In this document: in pieces, positions 51,601-60,399 of the stretch
How positions within the stretch are numbered: the first letter of the stretch is position 1
Layout of the letters: each line of letters starts with the position of its first letter
Origin: Ancylobacter dichloromethanicus
GTDB lineage: Bacteria > Pseudomonadota > Alphaproteobacteria > Rhizobiales > Xanthobacteraceae
Reading direction: 5' to 3'
DNA: 64,000 nucleotides
Assembly (NCBI RefSeq): GCF_018390645.1
Contig: NZ_JAHBGC010000050.1
Span: 1 to 64,000 of the forward strand
Program-made: the position numbers and the translations under genes
The notes under the pieces: generated by a model
What the model was told of the DNA's origin: nothing
The model's database searches: none
Seen by the model: only the letters and a program-made list of their open reading frames with translations

Positions 51601-51614
51601 TTGATTTAGCGCAA
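51601..51614. promoter_or_regulatory. Candidate FixK/FNR-type site between the phasin and TetR-phaC genes
   Basis: TTGATTTAGCGCAA fits the FixK2 consensus TTG(A/C)-N6-(T/G)CAA exactly and the strict FNR consensus with two mismatches on the right. It lies 67 bases before the phasin start on one side and 68 before the TetR start on the other, so it could serve either promoter. Confidence 0.45.
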
Positions 51615-51630
51615 CGCGCGTTGACCAAAA

Positions 51631-51656
51631 TTATGATACCGGTAGGCATTTCATAA
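51631..51656. promoter_or_regulatory. Inverted repeat upstream of the TetR gene, possible operator
   Basis: TTATGA and TCATAA form a perfect six-base inverted repeat with a 14-base spacer containing ACCGGT. It ends 26 bases before the TetR start codon, the usual place for an autoregulatory TetR operator. The weak arms make this tentative. Confidence 0.4.
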
Positions 51657-51681
51657 ACGCAAACGAAATCTGGAGTTCCCT

Positions 51682-52290
51682 ATGGCCCGATCCACCGCCC
51701 GCGCCGCAGCAGCCAAGCGCGAGCAAATCCTCGAGGCGGCGATCCTGCGGTTCGCGCGGCAGTCCTATGAGGACACATCGCTCAGGGCGATCGCCGCCGA
51801 TGTCGGTGTCGACGTCGCGCACGTGCACAGGTCCTTCGGCTCGAAGGAACTGCTCTTCGCCGAGGCTATCCGGGCAACGACACGCCCGGAACGTTTCCTT
51901 GGGATCTCGCCGGGCCTCCTTGCCGCCACGCTCTCGACCGAGCTCCTCTCGCACAAGGCACCACGCGACGACGACGAGGTGGGGGCGTTCGATATCGTCA
52001 TGCGCTCGCTGAGCAGCCGTGAAGCCTCCAGGATCCTGCACGACAGCGCTCTGGCCGATTTCATCGAGCCGATTTCAAAGATGACCTATCCGTCCTCCGC
52101 GCGGCGCGCCGCGTTGATCGCCGCCGTGCTCCTGGGAATCGGTGCCGTCAGGGAGGTCCTCACGATCGAGCCGCTGCTTGATACCGAGGACGGAGAGGTC
52201 CAGCAGCTCACCGTCCAACTCCTCAACGTTCTGATCGGCGACCGTCCCTATGATGTGGCCGCGCGCGCGGCTGAAGGAGACGACCGATGA
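51682..52290 (+). CDS. TetR/AcrR family regulator of the PHB genes
   Basis: The 202-residue protein has an N-terminal TetR helix-turn-helix (AKREQILEAAILRFARQSYE then LRAIAADVGVDVAHVHRSFG) and a C-terminal ligand-binding part of unknown specificity. The start ATG at 51682 has GGAG six bases before it. Its stop overlaps the phaC start codon (ATGA), so the two are translated together. It probably represses itself, phaC and perhaps the divergent phasin gene; the ligand might be a CoA ester but this is speculation. Confidence 0.9.
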   Translation: MARSTARAAAAKREQILEAAILRFARQSYEDTSLRAIAADVGVDVAHVHRSFGSKELLFAEAIRATTRPERFLGISPGLLAATLSTELLSHKAPRDDDEVGAFDIVMRSLSSREASRILHDSALADFIEPISKMTYPSSARRAALIAAVLLGIGAVREVLTIEPLLDTEDGEVQQLTVQLLNVLIGDRPYDVAARAAEGDDR

Positions 52291-54077
52291 CGGCAGCAGC
52301 CTCCGCCGCCAAGCCTTCGACGGCGGTTGTCGCGGCAGGCGAAGAGAGCGTCGGCACCGAAGGGTTTCGTGCCATCGACCGCATGAGTGACGTGTTCGTC
52401 GCCCAGGCCACGGCTGGCTTTTCCCCGGCCTCCCTCGCGCTCGCCTTTTTTGACTGGTCAATTCATCTGGCGGCGGCCCCGGGCAAGCGCGCTGAGCTCG
52501 TCAACAAGGCGGAGCGCAAGACAAGCCGCCTTCTGGGCTACCTCGCCGCGGCCAGCACCCATTCCGATACGCCGCCGTGCATCGAGCCGCTGCCCGGGGA
52601 CTATCGGTTTGCGGCGGAGGGCTGGAAGAAACAGCCCTACGCCGCCTTCGCCCAGGCGTTCCTGCTCAATCAGCAATGGTGGCACAACGTGACCCATGAG
52701 GTGCCCGGCGTCACACCGCACCACGAGCACGTCATCTCCTTCCTCGCCCGCCAGCTGCTCGACATGTTCTCACCCTCGAACAATCCGCTCACCAATCCCG
52801 AGGTCGTAACCAAGGCCGTCGAGACCGGCGGTGCGAACTTCATCCAGGGCTGGCGCAACTTCGTCGAGGATGCCACGCGTACCGCCACCAATCAGCCGCC
52901 GGTCGGAACCGACGGCTTCATTCCCGGCAAGGATGTTGCCGTCACGCCCGGCAAAGTGGTCTACCGCAATCACCTGATCGAGCTGATCCAATACGCCCCG
53001 ACGACCGACAAGGCTCGGGCGGAGCCGGTCCTGATCATCCCGGCCTGGATCATGAAGTACTACATTCTCGATCTGTCCCCGGAGAATTCGCTCGTTCGCT
53101 ATCTGGTCGAGCAGGGACACACGGTCTTCTGCGTCTCCTGGCGCAATCCGGACGCCGCCGATCGCGACCTCACCATGGACGACTACCGGCGCATGGGCGT
53201 GATGGCCGCCCTCGACGCAGTCGGCGAGATCGTTCCCGATCGGAAGATCCACGCCACCGGTTACTGCCTCGGCGGCACGCTGCTGGCGATCGCCGCCGCG
53301 GCCATGGGACGGGCCGGCGACGACCGGCTCGCTTCCGTCACCCTGTTCGCCGCCCAGATCGATTTCACCGAGCCCGGCGAACTCGCCCTCTTCATCGACC
53401 ACAGCGAGATGCATTTCCTCGATAGCGTGATGTGGAACCGGGGCTATCTCTCCTCCGACCAGATGGCCGGCGCCTTCCAGCTTCTTCGCACCAACGATCT
53501 CGTCTGGTCGCGTCATGTCCGCGAATATCTCATGGGCGAGCGCCCGCCCATGATCGACCTCATGGCATGGAACGCGGATTCCACCCGCATGCCCTACCGG
53601 ATGCACTCCGAATATCTGCGCCGCCTCTATCTCGACAACGAGCTGGCGGCCGGCCGCTTCATGGTCGACGGCCGCCCTGTGGCGCCGCAGAATATTCGCG
53701 TCCCCATGTTCGTCGTCGGTACCGAGCGCGACCATGTCGCGCCGTGGCGGTCCGTCTACAAGGTCCACCAGCTCACGGACACCGACGTCACCTTCGTCCT
53801 GACGAGCGGCGGCCACAATGCCGGCATCGTCAGCGAGCCCGGCCATCCCCGGCGCCGCTTCCGTGTGGCCACGAAGCACGTTGCCGACCTCGATCTCGGT
53901 CCGGAGGAATGGCTCCTCGCGGCGAAACAGAAGGACGGCTCCTGGTGGATCGAGTGGACGCAGTGGCTCGGTGCCCGTTCCTCATCGGAACCCATACCGC
54001 ACCCCGGCATGGGCGCTCCGGACAAAGGCTATCCGCCGATCGAGGACGCGCCGGGCACCTACGTTTTGCAGCGATGA
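52287..54077 (+). CDS. phaC: PHB synthase (class I poly-3-hydroxyalkanoate polymerase)
   Basis: The 596-residue enzyme polymerises 3-hydroxybutyryl-CoA. The N-terminal PhaC domain has AFAQAFLLNQQWWHNVT and PLTNPEVVTKAVETGGANF (both typical). The lipase-like box is GYCLGGT with the nucleophile Cys at residue 327; the catalytic Asp lies in GTERDHVAPW and the His in GGHNAGIV. Trp residues and FCVSWRNPD match class I enzymes. It overlaps the TetR gene by four bases. A short C-terminal tail is rich in Pro and Gly. The housekeeping phaC may be elsewhere; this copy lies in a stress cluster. Confidence 0.94.
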   Translation: MTAAASAAKPSTAVVAAGEESVGTEGFRAIDRMSDVFVAQATAGFSPASLALAFFDWSIHLAAAPGKRAELVNKAERKTSRLLGYLAAASTHSDTPPCIEPLPGDYRFAAEGWKKQPYAAFAQAFLLNQQWWHNVTHEVPGVTPHHEHVISFLARQLLDMFSPSNNPLTNPEVVTKAVETGGANFIQGWRNFVEDATRTATNQPPVGTDGFIPGKDVAVTPGKVVYRNHLIELIQYAPTTDKARAEPVLIIPAWIMKYYILDLSPENSLVRYLVEQGHTVFCVSWRNPDAADRDLTMDDYRRMGVMAALDAVGEIVPDRKIHATGYCLGGTLLAIAAAAMGRAGDDRLASVTLFAAQIDFTEPGELALFIDHSEMHFLDSVMWNRGYLSSDQMAGAFQLLRTNDLVWSRHVREYLMGERPPMIDLMAWNADSTRMPYRMHSEYLRRLYLDNELAAGRFMVDGRPVAPQNIRVPMFVVGTERDHVAPWRSVYKVHQLTDTDVTFVLTSGGHNAGIVSEPGHPRRRFRVATKHVADLDLGPEEWLLAAKQKDGSWWIEWTQWLGARSSSEPIPHPGMGAPDKGYPPIEDAPGTYVLQR

Positions 54078-54084
54078 GGGTGTG

Positions 54085-54247
54085 ATGACCTGGGATTTCC
54101 TCACCAATCACGCCTTCAATGCGCTGCAGCCCCGGAGGCACAGCCTCTCTGGTGCTGATCGCCGCACGCAACGACGTCGACTTGTTCGCCGCAGCCTCGG
54201 GGGACGTGAAGCTGGTGCATCACGTATTCAGGCAACTGTGAAAGGAT
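54085..54247 (+). pseudogene. Degenerate short sequence after phaC, possible HTH gene remnant
   Basis: The bases from ATG 54085 encode MTWDFLTNHAFNA, which resembles the first residues of a family of winged-helix regulators (MTWxFLTNHA). After about 14 codons the resemblance stops; another frame then reads SLVLIAARNDVDLFAAASGD. The 170-base interval may therefore be a deletion scar between phaC and phaZ. Evidence is slight. Confidence 0.25.
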
Positions 54248-55414
54248 GTGAGATTGATCTTTACGGGGCAGCTTCCAGTGCCGCATAAAAAGCACTCTGC
54301 GGAAGAGGAACAAGCCCCACGCTCGGGTCGCCCTCGAGCGCACATCAGTGGTCTCACAACACAAAACGACTTACCGCTCGGTCCAAGGATTGGTATCGAA
54401 CATATAGTGATCGACGGGAGGTTGGTGAGCGTTCGAGAACTAAGCGTAGTCGAAAAATCATTTGGCCGCCTTCTGCATTTCGAGGCCGATCTGACCGGAC
54501 AAAGGCCCCCGATTCTCCTCGTGGCGCCTCTCTCCGGCATGAGGGCAGAAATTCTCTACGACATGATCCTTGGACTACTGCCCTGGCACGACGTCTATTG
54601 TCTCGCCTGGAAAGACGCCGCTGACGTTCCCGCCGGAGACGGTCCGTTCCGCCTCGAAGACAACATCACCTATGTCGTCGAGACGATCCGGTATCTCGGG
54701 GCTGGAACCCATGTGATCGGACTTTGCCAGTCCGCCTTGCCCGCGCTGGCGGCGGCGGCGATCCTCTCGGAGGATCTGGGGCGGCCCGCGACGCTGACGC
54801 TCCTGGGCGGCAAGCTCGACACGCGCATCAACCCGACCCGGGTCGATCTCCTGACACGCAGCCTGCCTCCGGCGTGGTTCGAGAATTGTGCCATCTCCAC
54901 CGTTCCCGCCTCCCGGCGAGGGCACGGCCGGCGTGTCTATCCGGGTAGCACCGAGTTGATGATGCTTTCGACCTATCTGTTCCGTCATTGCGCGAGCGGT
55001 GGCGAACTTCTCGCCAAGATCTTTCAGGACGACGGCAGCGATGCCGTGGGCCACCCTTTCCTCAGGCTTTTCTGCCAGACCTACGATGTGCCGGCGGAAT
55101 TCTTCCTCGACACGGTCGCCCTGGTGTTCCAGCAGTCTGCCTTGGCAGAAGGCCACCTGGCGTGGCAGGGCACGACAATCACCCCTGAACGCATCACCGG
55201 GACCGCGCTGCTGACCATCGAAGGCGAGGCTGACGATATTTCAGGTCCAGGCCAAACGCGGATAGCCCATGATCTCTGTGAGGGGATACCCGCCGAACGG
55301 CGTGGCCATTTGCTCTGCCCGCACACTGGTCATGTCGGGCTGTTCTTCGGCTCCCGCTGGCGGCAGGAGGTTCTTCCGCATATCAGCCGCTTCATTCGGG
55401 AGAATGGAAATTGA
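54248..55414 (+). CDS. phaZ: Intracellular PHB depolymerase-like protein
   Basis: The 388-residue alpha/beta hydrolase resembles intracellular PHB depolymerases: PPILLVAPLSGMRAEILYDM, DVYCLAWKDAADVP, and the nucleophile segment THVIGLCQSALPALAAAAIL with Cys at residue 160 in place of the usual serine, as in PhaZ of Cupriavidus and rhizobia. Near the C terminus TIEGEADDISGPGQT and GHVGLFFGSRWRQEVLP supply the Asp and His. The start GTG at 54248 has AAAGGA unusually close (two bases), so the true start may be different; the first 50 residues look atypical. It lets the cell draw on PHB stores and sits next to phaC. Confidence 0.85.
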   Translation: MRLIFTGQLPVPHKKHSAEEEQAPRSGRPRAHISGLTTQNDLPLGPRIGIEHIVIDGRLVSVRELSVVEKSFGRLLHFEADLTGQRPPILLVAPLSGMRAEILYDMILGLLPWHDVYCLAWKDAADVPAGDGPFRLEDNITYVVETIRYLGAGTHVIGLCQSALPALAAAAILSEDLGRPATLTLLGGKLDTRINPTRVDLLTRSLPPAWFENCAISTVPASRRGHGRRVYPGSTELMMLSTYLFRHCASGGELLAKIFQDDGSDAVGHPFLRLFCQTYDVPAEFFLDTVALVFQQSALAEGHLAWQGTTITPERITGTALLTIEGEADDISGPGQTRIAHDLCEGIPAERRGHLLCPHTGHVGLFFGSRWRQEVLPHISRFIRENGN

Positions 55415-55559
55415 GCCCTTCGGCCGCACGTATCCTGCGCGGGATTCCGGTCCCGCCGCCCGGGGAGAAATATGCCTTCCGGCCCGGGAGGGCCGCTCCC
55501 GGCGCTTATCTCGCTCAGGCGCGGCCCAGCCCTATATTGCGTACAGGACCCACGTCATA

Positions 55560-57881
55560 ATGCCCGGGTTCGAGCCCGGCCAAGGGGTGGCGACGGACGC
55601 GGCTCCGTCCGGCAGCAACGCGCACTCCCCGCCGCGACATATCGATTTCCTGCTGGTCGGAGGCGGCGTCGCCAGCGCCGTCGCGGCCGAGACGCTGCGA
55701 GCGGAAGGAGCGGCCGGTTCGATTCTGATCCTGTCGCAGGAAGATCTGCCGCCCTATCACCGGCCGCCTCTGTCCAAGCAGATGCTGCTCGATGCCGGCA
55801 GCGAGCGGCAGATCTTCGTTCACCCCGAAAGCTTCTATCGCCAGAAGGCGATCGATCTGGAACTCAGTGTCCGGGTGGCATCCGTCGATCCGGAAAGCCA
55901 CACGATAACGACCGCAACGGGCGAACGGATTCACTATGGTCGGCTCCTGATCGCCACCGGCGCGACACCGAAGCCTCTTCCCGTTCCCGGCGCGGACCTC
56001 GCCGGAATCCATACCCTGCGGCAGAAAGGCGACGCCGAGACGGTTCGTCGGGCGGCCGTCCAGGCCAGGCGTGCCGTGGTGCTCGGCGGCAGCTTTCTGG
56101 GGATGGAAATCGCCATGTCGCTCGTCGAGCGCGGCCTCGACGTCACCATCATCGAATTCGGCGCACGGCTTCTTCCCCATCTCGAATCCGCCGACCTCTC
56201 CGCTCACTTCCAACGCTATGTCGAAAGTCGTGGAGTCTCGGTGCTGCTGAACGACACAGCAGCGGCGTTCCGCGGCCAGGACCATCTTCGGGAACTCGAA
56301 ACGACATCGGGGCATCGGATATCCTGCGAGCTCGCCATCGTCAGCATCGGCGTCGTGCCGGCCACGGAGTTTCTGCGCGGCAGCAACATCGCCCTCGAGG
56401 ATGGACGCGTCGTGGTGGACGCGCTGCTCAGGACGAACGTGCCGGATGTCTTCGCGGCCGGCGATGTCACCACGTTCTATGATCCCGTCTTCGCGCGGCG
56501 CCGCCACATCGAACATTGGGACAATGCGGTGAAGCAGGGCCGTCTCGCCGCCAGGAACATGATGGGGCGCCGGCTGCCCTATGACGAGGTCTCCTATTTC
56601 TTCTGCCAGATCGGCGAGATTGCTTTCAACATGCTCGGCTGGCCGGCGGAGGCGGAAGAACGGATCGGTCGCGGCGCGATCGAGGACCGATCCTTCGCGC
56701 TGTTCTATCTCAGGGGCGACGTGCCGCGTGCGCTGTTCTCGATAGACAGGCCTGTCGACGAAACCCGGCTCGCCGAAAGCTGGATCCGCTATCGGATGAA
56801 CCTGGGCGCGATCAAGGACCGGCTGAATGACCCCGCCTTTCCCCTCGACCGAGTTCCCGCGCAGACGGCGCTGGTTCTTCAGGGCGGGGGTGCGCGCGGC
56901 GCCTTCGAGTGCGGCGTCGTCAAGGCGCTCGAGGAGGAGCAGATTTTCCCGGACGTCGTCGCCGGCGTTTCGATCGGTGCGTTCAACGGCGCGATCATCG
57001 CCAGCCACCCTCGCCACGCGGCGCCGGCGCTTGAAGCATTCTGGGCCGAACTGGCCGTCGCGACCGCGGACTTGCCGTTCGCCTGCGGTGAGGGAATGGC
57101 CGCGGCATTGCAGATCCTGACATTCGGGGTGCCGCGCTTTTTCCGACCCCGCTGGATGCAGCCGTTCCATTCACTCACCGAATTCCCGATAAACTGGACG
57201 AGCTATTACGACACCGCGCCGGTGAGGGAGCTTCTTGCGAGATACGTGGATTTCGCGGCTCTCAAGACTAGCCCGGTGCGACTGCTTCTCAGCGCTGTCA
57301 ATGTCACCACGGCGGAGCTTGAAGTCTTTGACAGCTATGTCGACGATCTCACTCCCGAGCATGTGCTGGCGAGCGGCAGCCTGCCGCCGGGGTTCCCCTG
57401 GACGGTCGTCGACGGCAAGGCCTATTGGGACGGCGGCATCGTCAGCAACTCGCCGATCGATCTTGTCATCGATCGCTGCGGTCCGGACGGGAAGCGCGTT
57501 TTCATCGTCGACCTGTTCTCGGGCACAAGTCCGCTTCCAACCAACATGATGGAGGTGCTGCTCCGGCGCGACGAGATCGTCTATTCCGAACGGATCAGAA
57601 GCGACCTGCGCCATCGCGAAACGATCGGCGCATACCGCAAGCTCATCGATCACCTTCTCACCCATCTCGCGCCGGCTGAGATCGCGAGGATCAAACACTT
57701 GCCAGCGTATATTCAGCTCATGGGCGACGGAGCTGCGACGACCATCACGCGGTTCGTGCGGCAAGGACGAGACCGGGAGCCTGCTTCCCTCGACTATGAT
57801 TTTTCGTACAAGTCCATTCAGGCGCATCAAGCGGAAGGTTACGCGGTCGCCAGGAGGGTCATTCGCGGTGGCTCACCTTGA
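55560..57881 (+). CDS. Fusion of FAD-dependent NAD(P)H oxidoreductase and patatin-like phospholipase
   Basis: From ATG 55560 the 773-residue protein has two clear parts. Residues about 25-420 form a pyridine-nucleotide disulphide oxidoreductase of the ferredoxin-reductase/AIF type: FLLVGGGVASAVAAETLR (FAD), YHRPPLSKQML, AVVLGGSFLGMEIAMSL (NAD) and VPDVFAAGDVTTFYD. Residues about 435-770 form a patatin: LQGGGARGAFECGVVKAL (oxyanion loop), GVSIG with Ser 471 and DGG with Asp 624, so the catalytic dyad is intact. The frame is open further upstream, overlapping phaZ, but lacks domain homology. I know of no characterised protein with this fusion. The placement after phaC-phaZ suggests a link to PHB granules or membrane lipids. 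Confidence 0.88.
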   Translation: MPGFEPGQGVATDAAPSGSNAHSPPRHIDFLLVGGGVASAVAAETLRAEGAAGSILILSQEDLPPYHRPPLSKQMLLDAGSERQIFVHPESFYRQKAIDLELSVRVASVDPESHTITTATGERIHYGRLLIATGATPKPLPVPGADLAGIHTLRQKGDAETVRRAAVQARRAVVLGGSFLGMEIAMSLVERGLDVTIIEFGARLLPHLESADLSAHFQRYVESRGVSVLLNDTAAAFRGQDHLRELETTSGHRISCELAIVSIGVVPATEFLRGSNIALEDGRVVVDALLRTNVPDVFAAGDVTTFYDPVFARRRHIEHWDNAVKQGRLAARNMMGRRLPYDEVSYFFCQIGEIAFNMLGWPAEAEERIGRGAIEDRSFALFYLRGDVPRALFSIDRPVDETRLAESWIRYRMNLGAIKDRLNDPAFPLDRVPAQTALVLQGGGARGAFECGVVKALEEEQIFPDVVAGVSIGAFNGAIIASHPRHAAPALEAFWAELAVATADLPFACGEGMAAALQILTFGVPRFFRPRWMQPFHSLTEFPINWTSYYDTAPVRELLARYVDFAALKTSPVRLLLSAVNVTTAELEVFDSYVDDLTPEHVLASGSLPPGFPWTVVDGKAYWDGGIVSNSPIDLVIDRCGPDGKRVFIVDLFSGTSPLPTNMMEVLLRRDEIVYSERIRSDLRHRETIGAYRKLIDHLLTHLAPAEIARIKHLPAYIQLMGDGAATTITRFVRQGRDREPASLDYDFSYKSIQAHQAEGYAVARRVIRGGSP

Positions 57882-58263
57882 GGGCTCTTTGGACGAGTTT
57901 CCGACGCCCCTTCATTGTCACGATGATTCAGAAGCCTCGATACCCAGCCCCAGCCCCGGACGAAGCGCTGGGCGGCGCGCGCACTTCCAATCCGCGCCGG
58001 GTCTGGGACTGCGCTCGAGCCACCGACCGGGATCGTGACTTGCACGCGACGGGCATGCGTGCCTATCGTCAAACTTAGAGGGGCCAAAGAAGCCCCCGTT
58101 GCAGGAAACGCCAGCAGAGGCCTTACGGTCGGAAGAGTCGAAGCCTCGATCCGTTCCATCATGGACGCCGGCTCGGAGTTTGGCTCGATCCCCCGCCTCT
58201 GCGGCATCGGGAGGCGCGAAGCCGACAAGGCACGCATCGTCTCCCTAAGGCAAGGGATGCGAG
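57882..58263. other. Intergenic region upstream of acxR
   Basis: These 382 bases hold no gene I can support. A short hairpin GGGGC-CAAAGAA-GCCCC at 58080-58096 may end transcription from the left. The acxR promoter must lie in the right half, but no clear -10/-35 or -24/-12 site is visible. Confidence 0.5.
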
Positions 58264-60213
58264 TTGGAGCAGCACGCGATCCGCACGGCCTGGGAAGCTT
58301 TTGTCACCGGCGGCAGCAGGCCGCCGGACCTTCCTCTCGCTCTCCTCGCATCCTGGAAACGCTCACAGGCCCTGGGCGTGGGCGCGCGCGTCACGGAAGC
58401 CCCGCTCGCCGATACGCCCGAAATCTTCCGGCAGCGCTCGCAGAATGCCGACATCCTGGTCGCGGCGCGGCCCGCGCTCGAACGCGCGGGCCACTTTCTG
58501 GCCGAGGCTTCGTCCATGATGATCCTGGCCGATGCCAGCGGCTTCATCATCGAGACGGCCGGCGATCCCCGTGTCGTCGACAAGGGGCGGCGCAACCATC
58601 TCGAAACCGGCGGGCGCTGGGATGAGGGCGTCATCGGCACCAACGCGATCGGGACGGCGCTCGCCGATGGGCGTCCCACGCAGATCCGCGGCGCGGAGCA
58701 TTTCTGCGAGGATGTCCAGCGCTGGACCTGCGCCGCGACCCCGGTGCGTCATCCGCTCGACGGCGCCCTGCTGGGTGTCGTCGACATCTCCGGACCTGTC
58801 ACCGCCTTCAATTCGCAGAGCCTCGCCTTCGCCGTGACGATCGGCCAGGAGATCGAAACCACGCTCGGCCGAGCCGCCAAGATCGAGCACGAGGCCCTGC
58901 TGCGCAGTTTCGTCTCTAAGCGCTCGATCTGGCTCAGCGAGGAGATGCTGGTCGTCGATCGGCGCGGCTTCGTCGTGCACGCGGCCGAGAGTGCTCGCCG
59001 CAGGCTCGACTTCGCGACCCCGGACGATTTCAGCCGTGAGATGAAGCGGATGATCGACGCAGCCGCACCGGCGGAGCGCTGGGAGCAGAATTGCCGCGCC
59101 CGCTTCCCGAACGCCAGCCTGGAGGTTGTGCGGCATGAAGGGCAGGCGATCGGCTGCATCATCGTGATGCACCAGGCGCGTCGCGCTCGGGCCGCGCCAA
59201 TCACCGCGAAGTCGAATGGGGAAGCGACGATCACCTTCGAGCAGATCGTGGGAGAATGCGCGCCCATGCGGGAGGCTCGAGAACGGGCGCGCAAACTGGC
59301 GGCGAACGCGCTGCCGGTGCTAATCGAGGGCGAAACCGGGGTCGGCAAGGAATTGTTCGCGCGCGCGATCAAGCAGGCCGGGCCGGCGGCGAGCGGACCG
59401 TTCGTGCCGCTGAATTGCGGCGGCATGCCGCGCGACCTGATCGCCAGCGAGTTGTTCGGCTATGCCAAGGGGGCTTTCACCGGCGCCGACGAGCGTGGCC
59501 GGCCCGGCAAGATCGAGGCGGCCGATGGCGGCGTGCTCTGCCTCGACGAGATCGGCGAGATGCCGCTCGACCTGCAATCCTATCTGCTGCGCGTGCTGGA
59601 GGACGGCGTCGTCTATCGCATCGGCGAGCATGAGGGGCGCCGGGTCGACATCCGTATCCTGTCCATGACCAACCGCGATCTGATGGCGGAGGTCGAGGCC
59701 GGCCGCTTCCGGCGGGACCTCTATTATCGCATCGCTGCAACGCGCCTGCGCATCCCGCCTCTGCGCGAGCGGGGCGAGGACATTGTCGCCCTGGCCTGGG
59801 GCTTCGCAACGGCGGCAGCGGCCCGGCTGGGCAAGGCGGTCCCGGATTTTGCACCCGATATGCTCGAGCGGCTGCGGGCGCATCACTGGTCGGGCAACGT
59901 CCGGGAATTGCGCAATGTCGTCGACGCCATGGTCGCTCTGGCCGAATCCGACCGGCTCGGCTGGGAGGATCTGCCTCCTGAGCTGAGCGAGGCGCCGGCG
60001 CCCAGGGAAATATTCGCGGCTGCGGCCAAGCTGTCCCCCGCTCCGCTCGCTTCAAAAGCCGATCTCAGGGCAGCCGAACGCACGACGATTCTCTCGCAAG
60101 TCGAAGCCTGCACCGGCAATCTGACGGAAGCCGCTCGACGCCTCGGCATCGCCCGCTCGACGCTCTATCTGAAGCTGGCGGAATATCGCATCGAGCCGTC
60201 CGCCGGACACTGA
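58264..60213 (+). CDS. acxR: Sigma-54-dependent activator of the acetone carboxylase genes
   Basis: The 649-residue protein is an AcoR/AcxR-type enhancer-binding regulator. A sensory N-terminal half with a GAF-like domain is followed by the AAA+ domain: ETGVGKELFARAI (Walker A), ELFGYAKGAFTGADE (the GAFTGA loop that contacts sigma-54), GGVLCLDEIGEMPL (Walker B) and RFRRDLYYRI. A Fis-type helix-turn-helix ends the protein (NLTEAARRLGIARSTLYLKL). The start is TTG 58264, supported by AAGGGA six bases upstream. It lies 186 bases before acxA, whose leader has a -24/-12 promoter and an inverted repeat that fit control by this protein. Confidence 0.92.
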   Translation: MEQHAIRTAWEAFVTGGSRPPDLPLALLASWKRSQALGVGARVTEAPLADTPEIFRQRSQNADILVAARPALERAGHFLAEASSMMILADASGFIIETAGDPRVVDKGRRNHLETGGRWDEGVIGTNAIGTALADGRPTQIRGAEHFCEDVQRWTCAATPVRHPLDGALLGVVDISGPVTAFNSQSLAFAVTIGQEIETTLGRAAKIEHEALLRSFVSKRSIWLSEEMLVVDRRGFVVHAAESARRRLDFATPDDFSREMKRMIDAAAPAERWEQNCRARFPNASLEVVRHEGQAIGCIIVMHQARRARAAPITAKSNGEATITFEQIVGECAPMREARERARKLAANALPVLIEGETGVGKELFARAIKQAGPAASGPFVPLNCGGMPRDLIASELFGYAKGAFTGADERGRPGKIEAADGGVLCLDEIGEMPLDLQSYLLRVLEDGVVYRIGEHEGRRVDIRILSMTNRDLMAEVEAGRFRRDLYYRIAATRLRIPPLRERGEDIVALAWGFATAAAARLGKAVPDFAPDMLERLRAHHWSGNVRELRNVVDAMVALAESDRLGWEDLPPELSEAPAPREIFAAAAKLSPAPLASKADLRAAERTTILSQVEACTGNLTEAARRLGIARSTLYLKLAEYRIEPSAGH

Positions 60214-60235
60214 GGTTTCGTCCGTTCATCGAACG

Positions 60236-60258
60236 AACCGTCCGACGATCGGACGGTT
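60236..60258. promoter_or_regulatory. Perfect inverted repeat, probable AcxR upstream activating site
   Basis: AACCGTCCGA and TCGGACGGTT are perfect ten-base arms separated by CGA. The centre lies about 85 bases upstream of the -24 element of the acxA promoter, a typical place for a sigma-54 activator. A related half-site GTCCG occurs at about 60219 just upstream, hinting at a second, weaker site. Confidence 0.65.
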
Positions 60259-60331
60259 GCGGACGCGAAAAGACTTATTCGCGCCTGCGGTAAGTTTCTG
60301 AAAAGTTAAACCTCCTGTTGCCGGCCTCAAT

Positions 60332-60346
60332 TGGCACGGGTCCTGC
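60332..60346 (+). promoter_or_regulatory. Sigma-54 (-24/-12) promoter of acxA
   Basis: TGGCACGGGTCCTGC matches the sigma-54 consensus TGGCACG-N4-TTGC except for one base. GG and GC are correctly spaced by ten bases. It lies 54 bases before the acxA start codon and is preceded by the probable AcxR site. A small hairpin CCGGCT-AGCCGG follows in the leader at 60361-60379. Confidence 0.8.
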
Positions 60347-60399
60347 GCTTCCTCTTTTGTCCGGCTCGTCAGAAGCCGGCCTCAAGCTGGAGGACGCCT

